Part shown: positions 55,900 to 64,000 of the stretch, piece by piece
Layout: each line of letters starts with the position of its first letter
Numbering within the stretch: position 1 is the stretch's first letter
Assembly: GCA_028641055.1 (NCBI GenBank)
Contig: CM054057.1
Coordinates: 400,132,541 to 400,196,540 of the forward strand
DNA from: Alopecurus myosuroides
Taxonomy: Eukaryota > Streptophyta > Magnoliopsida > Poales > Poaceae
Reading direction: 5' to 3'
Length of the DNA stretch: 64,000 nucleotides
The notes under the pieces: generated by a model
What the model saw: only the letters and a program-made list of their open reading frames with translations
Database searches by the model: none
What the model was told of the DNA's origin: nothing
Program-made: the position numbers and the translations under genes

Positions 55900-56861
55900 T
55901 TTCTTTTTATATTTAACGTGACAATAGGTAATTTACCACGATAAATGAAGTGTTGCGTGAAGGCTCAGTCGCCACAACAAAGTGTTTTATTGAAATAGAC
56001 TCTCACCACCTTGAGGGAGACATCGTCGCAATATTTTTTCTCCACTAAGAATTTGGCCGTTGCGATAGCTAATTCGCGCCACCAAAGTAGCTTTGTTGCA
56101 ATAGAGAATTCCCAAACTTCTCGCCATGAAACTAAAATTTGTAGAAATAGAATGGCGCAACGAATAGTTGAAATTGTCGCAGGTGTTTCTAGCTACTAAA
56201 ATTTGGACGTTGCGAAAACTACATCTCGCCACGAAAATAAAATTTGTCAAAATAGAATGGCGCCACGAATAGTTGAAATTGTCGCAGTTGTTTCTAGCTA
56301 CTAAAAATGTGGATGTTGCGAATACTACATCTCGCCACGAAACTAAAATTTGTTGAAATTGAATGGCGCCACGAATAGTTGAAATTGCCGCACTTGTTTC
56401 TGGCTACTAATATTAAGGCCGTTGCGATTTACTATTTCAAAATCATCTTACCACGATTGATTATGTGTGGCAAATCGTTGTTCCCACGCGTATAATGTTT
56501 GTTGACATAGTTTTTTGCCACACAATTGGACGTGGCAAATAAACTCGACTTTTGCAACGAAAGAGCAGGCGCAACGGAACACTCGCCGTTGCCACATTGG
56601 TCACTCGCCACGTTTCGGTATTTGTTGCACTAGAGGTGTACCAACGAAAAATGTACGTTGCGTTAGGTGCGAGACGCAACGGAAAAGCGTGTGGCAATTG
56701 GCCCAGTAAATGGTTGCAACAGGTTAATTTTGTAGCCACGTAACTAATTGCGTGGAGAGAGGTTACTACCACGCGATTTTTCGCAACGCTTCCCAACGAA
56801 ACTGATTTCGATGCAACACATACCTATTGCGACGATAGGGCACTTGTTACAACGACTATGT
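55900..56861. promoter_or_regulatory. CACTA right subterminal repeat array
   Basis: Three tandem units of about 110 bases (about 56090-56410) share GCCACGAATAGTTGAAATTG and TTTCTAGCTACTAA. Single motifs of the TTGCGA / TCGCCACGAA type continue to the right end. It corresponds to the left array at 10959-11500. These are the expected binding sites of the accessory protein. Confidence 0.75.
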
Positions 56862-56891
56862 TCGTTGCAATAGACCGGTTTTAGTGTAGTG
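56862..56891 (-). repeat. CACTA right terminal inverted repeat
   Basis: On - it starts CACTACACTAAAACCGGTCT. The following CCC is the second target-site copy. Confidence 0.92.
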
Positions 56892-57300
56892 CCCTCTTGT
56901 GAGGCTACTCCTATGATTTGTATCTAGGACAGTATCAAGGCTACTCCTATGATGTATCTAGGATCGTATCAAGATTCATCGGGTTTCCTATCCTTTCCCC
57001 TTGTGATTCAGTTAGGGACTTTCCAATCTTCCTCAACTAACCCTTGAGGTTCTATTGGCGTGGTGGACCGGCCACGGGTGTGAAGCAGTTTCCGATAATG
57101 TGAGTTCGGTTGGATCGATCGTCCCGTAGGCGGCCGTTGCGGCTTAGTTGGCAGGAGATTTGGGCTCTTTAGTTCTTGCAAGTTATCTCCCCTTTGTTTT
57201 TTCCCACGATTCCCCTCTCGTGTTTATCATGTTCATCGTTCATTCTTTGTGTTCTTGGTCGATTAGTGAAGATTGGGCCACCCAAGAGGTCAACCCCACC
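56892..57300 (+). repeat. Gypsy A LTR, right part
   Basis: It continues the LTR cut at 10958: joined at CCC, CTCTTGTAC runs into CCCTCTTGTGAGG. The exact LTR end and primer-binding site were not found; the end is set approximately, before the gag start at 57392. Confidence 0.6.
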
Positions 57301-57391
57301 ATCAACAAGGCTCAATACTATCAGTCAAAGTTAAAGGAGATTGACTAATCCCCTTGCTACCGCTCAGCACTTACGATCATACTTTGTTTCA

Positions 57392-58819
57392 CCATGTCTA
57401 GGGAAAACAACAATGAGAAAGAGAGTAATACAATCCAAATGCCTATGTTCCAAGATCATTGCACTTCGCATTGCAAATAGAGGTGCGAGATGAATTTGGT
57501 AGAGTGCACGAAACACTAGCCACACTCTACTTGGTCGACGTCGTCAACGACATTCCTCATACTTTAGCACAAGTACCTTTGGATCCTCCTCAAGGTCAAG
57601 CTCACATCATGAAGATCCCCCCACCACCACCAGAATGGAGACGATGAACCAAGGAATGATCACCGATCTCATCACCATCGACACCTTCATGCAAGAAACA
57701 ATGAGGATAACATCAATCCTACCCACAACAATCATCATCGTCATGATCGGCGCGAGGAACATGAGCCCCAACCTCGTCAACACCAAGGACGTGATCCCTC
57801 TCCATGCCATAGTAATGACAATGATCAAGGCCACCCAAGGCGCAAAGAGTGAGCTCCTTCCACGAAAAGAGAAAATGTCAATGGCAACCATATTCACGAC
57901 AATCACAATGGCCGACAAGCTTAAAACAATGTCAATGGTCACCCACATGATGATCAAGCGAAGCTAGAGCTCCAACTCCCACACATTGATGAAGTCGAAC
58001 ATGAGAGCCACGTCGCCATCATGATGAAGCTAGAGCAAGTGAGAACCGAGAAGCTCACATCAATCAAAACCAACCTCACCATGAAAGAAGTCAAGATAGT
58101 GTACATCAATGCCACCAATGGCACGATGACGAAAAAAGTTTCGCAAGCTCAAGTTCTTCATACCTAAGTTTGCGGAAACCAATGACCCCGAGGCATATCT
58201 CTCATGGGCTCTCAAGGTTTATAAGATATTATGCATCCATAACTATCCAATGAGAAGATGGTAGCCATGGCCTCTCTTGAGTTTGAATACTATGCACTTC
58301 TTTGGTGGGAGAAATTGCAAACAACGCGAGAACTCAATGAGGAACCACATATTCTAAGTTGGTAAGAAATGATGAGTGAGATGCGTGTTGTCTTTGTTCC
58401 AACACACTATACACATGACCTCTTCAAGAAGCTCTAGGAGTTGAGACAAGGAATGCACATCGTGGATGTAACTCTAAAGAAATGGAGACCTCAATGATGA
58501 GATCCAAAGTTGATGAATCCGAGGAAAATATGGCTCGCTTCATGAATGGCCTCAACTACCCCATCAAGAAATTCAGAAAGTTCCAAAAAATACTCGTCTC
58601 TTATAGAGTTAGTAGTGGGTTGCGCAACGGGAATTTAAAATTTTCACCAAACTACTATGCAACAACCAAGACCTTGCTATGCAGATACAAGCGAATATAA
58701 ATTCCAAGATCTAGTTTCCGAGATCGTATACTAGACACCGTAGTATCGGAAGAGGTGTCGATGAAGCTCATAGAAGATCCTCATGCACAAGCCTGTGGGT
58801 GAGGATGTTGCCGACTCCC
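57392..58819 (+). pseudogene. Gypsy A gag, broken and 3'-truncated
   Basis: ATG 57392 (MSRENNNEKES) opens a frame that stops at 57478-57480. Further on, in other frames, the gag fold is readable: FFIPKFAETNDPEAYLSWAL near 58160, then MVAMASLEFEYYALLWWEKL near 58258, MRVVFVPTHYTHDLFKKL near 58380, and ENMARFMNGLNYPIKKF near 58515. Stops occur near 58230, 58362 and 58436. Its style matches the same Gypsy group as the pol at 7812-10256, but it lies downstream of the LTR rather than upstream. Gypsy D cuts it at 58820. Confidence 0.75.
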
Positions 58820-60203
58820 TGATGACCCACAAGTATAGGGGATCGCAACAGTCTTCGAGGGAAGTAAAACCCAAATTTATTGATTCGACACAAGGGGAGC
58901 CAAAGAATAATTATAAGCCTTAACAGATGAGTTGTCAATTCAGCTGCACCTAAAAGTAGACTTGCTCGCAACAGTTTATCAGTGGTAACAGTTTTATAGA
59001 AGTAGCAGTAGTAAAATAACAGCAGGAGTAAAATAGTAACAGCGGTAGCAATTGTAGGAAACAACATGATTAACGTACTATTGGCATAGGGATGGATGAA
59101 CGGCTGTTGCATGGATAAGATAGTTCATATAATAATCAAAATATGGGCATTGCAGATAGATAATAATAAAGCATCCAAGTTCTAGGCAAACCATATGCAT
59201 GTGTTCCAATTTAGTCGTACGTGCTCGCAATGAGAAACTTGCACAACATCTTCTGTCCTACCAACCCGTTGCAGTGGGGTCTCAAGGGAAACTATTGGTA
59301 ATTAAGGTGCTCCTTTTAATAAAGCACCGGAGCAAAGCATTAACACTCCGTGAACACATGTGATCCTCACATCACAGCCATCCCCTCTGGTTGTCCCAAT
59401 TTCTGTCACTTCGGGGTCTCGGGTTCCGTACAATGATATGTGTAAACAACTTGCAGATATGATCTAGAAACATAATTATACTCATGAAATAATAACATGT
59501 TCAAATATGGGATCATGGCACTCGGGCCCTAGTGACAAAATTAAGCATAACAAGTTGCAACAACGATATAAAGCACTAACAACGGATACTAGGCACTATG
59601 CCCTAATAATCTAGCATTATTACATGAATGATCTCATCCAATCCCTTCTATCCCTCTCAGCCTACAGCAGGGATTACTCACACATGGATGGGGGAATCAT
59701 GGATGGTTGATGGAGAAGTGGTGGCGGTGACAATGGCAATGATCTCCTCTGAATCCCCATCCCGGCAGGGCGCCAGAACAGGAACTTCTGATCCCCGAAT
59801 TGAGTTTCGAGGTGGCGGCGGCGCTCTGATGTGTTTCTCTAGAATATGAAGAACCCCCCCCTCAGTTTTAGGTTACGGGGCTTAAATAGTCGAAAGGGGA
59901 TCCCGAGGGGGCGCCTGGGGCAGCCACACCACCAGGCGGCGTGGCCTAGGGGGCGCGCCAGCCCATGGTCTGGGCCCCTCCTTGCCCCCCTCCCTCCGGC
60001 TCTTCTTCTGGCTCCGGGGGTCTTCTGGTGAAATAAGGACTTCGGGATCTTTTTCAGGCATTTTCCTGAAAGTTGATTTTTCTGCACAAGGTAATTCTGC
60101 TGAAAACAGCGTTCGTCGGTGTTAGTTATATCCAAAACTCACAGGTTTAGTGGCAAACGACAGCAAAAGTGTTCGAATAAGGAGATACGTTTTGGACGTA
60201 TCA
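58820..60203 (-). repeat. 3' LTR of gypsy D (1384 bp)
   Basis: On + it reads TGATGACCCACAAGTATAGG to GTTTTGGACGTATCA. The form is familiar from Triticeae Gypsy LTRs, but I do not assign a family name. Confidence 0.82.
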
Positions 60204-60213
60204 ACTCCCCCCA
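60204..60213 (-). other. Polypurine tract of gypsy D
   Basis: ATTGGGGGGAGT on - (about 60204-60215) abuts the LTR start TGATACGTCC. Confidence 0.8.
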
Positions 60214-60215
60214 AT

Positions 60216-62399
60216 CTTAGCTTATTGCTTGTCCTCAAGCAATCCAGTTGACAACTAAGTACGATAAAAGAACTTTTACGAACACATTTGTTTCATATGA
60301 TGTAAATATTCTCACTATATCATCAAGTGCTTAGGCAATTCATAATAAGAAGTATGCAAATAAAGTCACCTAATAGTTATGCAAACCATGAAGAGATACA
60401 ACCCGACTAATAATAATCAACATGAAATATGTCAATCTGCAAGACTTGCCATGTTCATAATAAGGTATGATAAAGTGTTGCTCGCTTTCCCTTAATAATA
60501 GAGCAAACATAAATTCCAGGGCACCTTTCAGGTTCAAGTGAAGACTAGAAGTAAATATATTAAAGATACAAGCATCAAGGTTATACCACAATCAACCGTG
60601 TTCTGGGACAAGCACATTAATCTAGAAATGACAGCCATGCTCTCTTAAAGGTGCATAAAGTGAGAAGGTGAAGACTCAGCGTAAAAGTAAAAGAAAGGCC
60701 CTTCGTAGAGGGAAGCAGGGATTAACTCAAGTGCTAGAGCTTTTTTATTTTATAAACAGATGTATTGAAAACATTTTGTAGAGAGGTGTATGCTTGTGTC
60801 AACGAATGGTAAACAGACAATACAATACGTCACAAGCCAACTAGACCTTACAAGAGCGGCTCCCATTGAAGGACGCTACTGGTGTAGTAGATCATCCATC
60901 TTCTCTTTTGTTTACAGAATTATGCTTTGACTGATAAATCAAGGGGAAAATAGTGAAGAGAATTTCTAGTAACCAATTTTGGGGCTAGGCACCCCGCTGC
61001 CAGCTCTTATATCAATTTGGATAAGCGGATGTGCCACTAGTCCAGTTGTGCAAAGTCCAATCAACAAGTGAGATTAGGATTCTCTATTTACGTCCTCATG
61101 AGCTAAAACAGGGGCACACAACAGGAATAATTTTGAAGGTTTTAAAGGTAGCACATGAGAAATTTACTTGGACTGGCGGTGAAATACCACATATAGGTAG
61201 GTATGGTGGACACATTTGGAAAAGTTTGCTTTTTGGGAGTTGGATGCACGAGTAGAGCTCATACTTAGTACAGGTGGGGGCTAGCAATAGACTGGGATTG
61301 ACAATCAAGAGAGCAAAAACTGTCATAATCATGCCTGCGACAGAACAAAATTAACAGGGGCATAAAAGTGATACATATACTCTAAGGAAAATAAATCATT
61401 GAGGTTTAATTGACTTTCTGTTTTCAGTCTTATGCATGCGTGAGCATGTGCCAAGTCAATTCAAGCGAAATGTTCGGAGGGAGATACCACAATTTCATAC
61501 CCTTCTATGAATAAAACAATGCAAGCAAACATTTATACGACATGCTATCTAATATTAAAAAGCTGGACCTACTCATGAGAGAGCACGAACTACTAAGCAT
61601 CGACTAAATAACATACACCTTACACAAACAAACTGAGCATCTCCACATGGTTGAGTATATGTACAAAAATGAAAACAAGTAGAGTTCATACCAGCCGCTC
61701 ACAACAACTTGGATTGTCGTAAATCGTCATTATTGCTCTTCACTCGTGTGGATTGAATAATATAGAATGATAACCAAGCTCCAATGGAGTCACTAAGGAC
61801 TACTGAACTCTGCAGCGACTTTACAAAACCAAAAAAGAACAACAAATATTTTTGGGTTTTCGAATTAAAAACAAGAACAGAAGGAAACAAGCAAACAAAG
61901 CAAAAATCTTTTTGGATTTTTGAATATTAAACTGAAACTAGAAGGCTAAGAAAACTAATAAAAGGAACTAAAGAAGCAAATAAAAAGAAACAACAGAAAT
62001 ATTTTTGGTCTTTTTGTGTTTTGGAAAGCAAGAACAAAACAATAAAAACAAAAAGAAGTGAAAGAAACGAAAACAAGCGAAAGAAATAAAAGCATGCGAA
62101 ATAGGCGAAAACATGGATATACAAAGAACCGACAGAAACGTGATATATAGATGAGCGTGATGTCGGCATACCTCCCCCCCAAGGCTTTTGGCCTATGTGG
62201 AGATCAATAACGGCACGGGAAGTAACCCCACGCTGGTGGGTCATCCCTAGCATGGCCGTACTTAGGCGCCCATGAAGAAGATGAAGCAACAGGTGCATAA
62301 TCATGACCGGGGTGCTGGTATGGAAACCCCGCAGTGCCGGAGGGCTAGACGAAATCATTTTCGTCCCCCTCTCTAGCATCCTCTACATGCTGGGGATGC
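60216..62399 (-). other. Gypsy D interior without recognised genes
   Basis: AT-rich sequence between the additional protein gene and the 3' LTR. An A-rich tract with AAACAAGC / GAACAAA-type runs lies at 61830-62110. No reverse transcriptase, protease or integrase motif was found in any frame. Confidence 0.55.
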
Positions 62400-62401
62400 T
62401 A

Positions 62402-63217
62402 CTAAATGTATGCATCTAACTCACTCTCTGAGAGTGGCCATCCTTCCCTGCCATTAAGGTTAAACAAAAGAAGCGCGGGAAAAAGTACTACTCTATCAGA
62501 TTTAGTCACTCTCCACCTTGATTTCTTGAAGAAAGTTATTTCATAGGATAAATTGCTCAAGTTAGCAAAAGAGGAAACAAACTTATTTTGTATCATGGAA
62601 TTAAGATACAGCCTCTCTACGGGACACTGAAGGTCTAAATGATGTGGCTCCACACCATGCAAAGCTAGCAAACTAGAGGCAATGAGACCGCCACAAATTA
62701 CACGCTTCTCGCGGTTAAATGCGAGACAGAAAGCAATTAAAGCGCCAAAATTATAAGACCTATCATGCCTCAAAGCAGCTGAGATAAAATCTAGATCATA
62801 CACAAATAACTTGTTGGCAGTTTCTCTAGCAAGCACACACTTGGCAATAAAATAGACAAAATATCGAGATGGGAATTAAATATCTCAAATTTTACCACTC
62901 TCTCATGTGAAGCTTCTACCTTGGCAAATTTCTTCATATAGATCCATCAATTGTTTGGGCTGCCCTCTTATCTTTCCATGTGATCCCCATTGTGGCACTT
63001 TAATAGCTGCACAAAAATCATCGAAAGGCAAGTTGACAGCTTTATTATAAATTATATAATGGACCATGGGGTTAGGCGACGACCAACTAAAGCGAAAATC
63101 CTGCACCACAGACATAGTTAGTTTAATATGTTGGGTAGGTTCATCCTCGATAAAACGTTCCAATCCTCCATTAGCCAAAAGAGTTTGGAAATCTTGCAGA
63201 ATTCCTATAGCGTGCAT
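62402..63217 (-). pseudogene. Athila-type plant retrotransposon protein, internally stopped
   Basis: Two frames, 63217-62903 and 62836-62402, are in the same phase and separated by stops (TGA 62903-62905 and others). The first reads FEDEPTQHIKLT-like and WGSHGKIRGQPKQLMDLYEE segments. The second reads VLARETANKLFVYDLDFISA, DRSYNFGALIAFCLAF and VICGGLIASSLLAL. The I-(F/R)GG-(L/I)-IAS pattern is one I associate with ATHILA ORF1-family proteins of Gypsy elements; this is by recall, not search. Function unknown; the stops make it a pseudogene. Confidence 0.55.
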
Positions 63218-64000
63218 GAATTCCTTGCATGGATGAATGGATGGAAATACTCTTTATTCATGGTGTACTTGCATGACCTCATGCAACTCCATCTAATTTT
63301 GGTCAAGTTGGTATGCATTGTACTCCATTTCTGAAATTTTAAACAAGCATCACAAAAATTGATTTCAACCAACTATATGATAGGAACTACAATAGAGACT
63401 TGCAGGAAGGCTAAACATGCATCAAAACTAAATTATTTCACACAAATCAAGCATGCTAGCTCAAACAACCTGTCACCTACGTACCAAAATACTCGAGAAA
63501 TACTCCACTAAACAAAATTCTACTTGGATAATCGGAGGAGTCACATACCGGAGAGAAAATGCACCAAATTTCAGCAACAAAGATGGGTTGAGCAAAGAGA
63601 TCGAGAAATTATCAAAGAAGAATAGCAAGAGCTCGGTTTCCAGGAATATTTTCGAGTTTCGGAGAGAGTGGAGTGTTTGGCAGGGAGGAGAACAAGTGGA
63701 GGGCCAGGGGGCACACCATGTGCTGGCGCCACCAGGGGCCAGGCCGCGCCATCCTATGGCGTGCCTGCATGGTGGGTCACCCTGGGTTCTCCCAGGTGCC
63801 TCTCTGGCTCATTTTTTACGTAGAAATTTTATATAATTTTTCTGGAATTTTTAGAGAAACTTCATTTTCGAGCAACTTCTAGAATTTATAAAATAAATAA
63901 AAAACTCAAAAACAAATATAGAAATGTGGAAAACAAATCCAAAACCAGAACTACAGAGGTTCTAAGACATTCCAAAGGCAAATGACATGTGGAAACAAAG
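63218..64000 (-). other. Gypsy D interior, right edge
   Basis: The gene at 62402-63217 may continue upstream into this part on -, but I could not read a convincing frame. The + strand frame at 63453-63836 lacks any known pattern. Confidence 0.4.

Larger units (their letters stand above)
10959..56891 (-). mobile_element. CACTA (En/Spm-type) DNA transposon with nested insertions and gene cargo
   Basis: The left end reads CACTACAAGAAAACCGG and the right end, on the opposite strand, CACTACACTAAAACCGG. Over the outer 30 bases 27 agree. CCC lies immediately outside both ends (10956-10958 and 56892-56894), the 3-bp target duplication expected for CACTA elements, and the outer sequences join into one continuous Gypsy LTR. 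Both subterminal regions are dense in TTGCAACGA / TCGCCACGA-like motifs. A TNP2-type transposase and a Transposase_24-like gene lie inside. Length is 45,933 bp, or about 20.0 kb after removing the insertions at 18239-28217, 31935-37433 and 40882-51305. Strand follows the transposase. Confidence 0.93.
58820..64000 (-). mobile_element. Gypsy D, 3' part, running off the right edge
   Basis: An LTR (58820-60203) is followed by the polypurine tract complement and an interior read on -. Orientation comes from the tract. The second LTR, primer-binding site and right target copy are outside the window. The left flank base group is CTCCC (58815-58819). Confidence 0.8.

Noticed and set aside
57607..57967. 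Frames rich in Met, Ile and Thr on both strands
   Set aside because: Arises from ACC/ATC-rich gag linker sequence of gypsy A; no independent domain.
61830..62110. A-rich tract as a simple-sequence satellite
   Set aside because: Runs such as AAACAAGC and GAACAAA are irregular, with no constant period.
63453..63836. 127-codon + strand frame near the right edge
   Set aside because: Opposite to the element's orientation, no recognised pattern.
1..64000. CRISPR array, bacterial operon or prophage
   Set aside because: No spacer-repeat arrays or bacterial gene organisation; introns and plant retroelements throughout.

Overview
This window reads as intergenic chromatin of a large grass genome, most probably Triticeae (wheat, barley, rye or a relative). 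The evidence is nested plant retrotransposons with tRNA-Met or Tat-type primer-binding sites, a CACTA transposon with a plant TNP2-type transposase, Stowaway- and Mutator-like MITEs, and GT..AG introns. No bacterial operons, CRISPR arrays or rRNA genes were seen. No gene could be recognised as an ordinary host gene outside a mobile element. Family names beyond the superfamily are left open because no database could be searched.

Layout. (1) 1-7811: a Ty1/Copia element on +, its 5' LTR cut by the window edge, with a decayed gag-pol and a complete 3' LTR. It lies inside the pol of an older Ty3/Gypsy element, called gypsy A here. (2) 7812-10958 and 56892-58819: gypsy A on +, arranged as pol, then one LTR, then gag. 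Its LTR is split by the next element. (3) 10959-56891: a 45.9 kb CACTA DNA transposon with matching terminal inverted repeats and a perfect CCC target duplication. Without its three large insertions it is about 20.0 kb. (4) 58820-64000: the 3' LTR and internal part of a further Gypsy element on -, called gypsy D, running off the right edge.

The CACTA element holds its own genes and what looks like cargo. A TNP2-type transposase on - (12100-15803) has at least eight in-frame stops. A coiled-coil En/Spm Transposase_24-like gene on + (about 52398-53270) is the likely accessory protein. Between them are a B3-like pseudogene (17098-17580), a B3-like gene whose four exons splice into an uninterrupted 281-residue frame (29346-30802), a divergently placed 3'-5' exonuclease gene (31397-37720), and a two-exon acidic gene of unknown function (38410-51559).

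Three later retrotransposons broke this core. A Tat-type Gypsy element (18239-28217) lacks RT, RNase H and integrase but keeps gag-protease and an antisense extra gene. A 5.5 kb chromodomain Gypsy element (31935-37433) sits inside exon 2 of the exonuclease gene, with a perfect ATATC duplication. A deletion derivative with 4.75 kb LTRs and only 0.93 kb of interior (40882-51305) sits inside exon 1 of the unknown gene. In both split genes the exon reading continues exactly across the insertion once one target-site copy is discounted.

The most interesting unit is the CACTA cargo block at 29-38 kb: an intact two-B3-domain gene and a DEDD-type exonuclease gene, head to head, beside transposition genes that are already dead.
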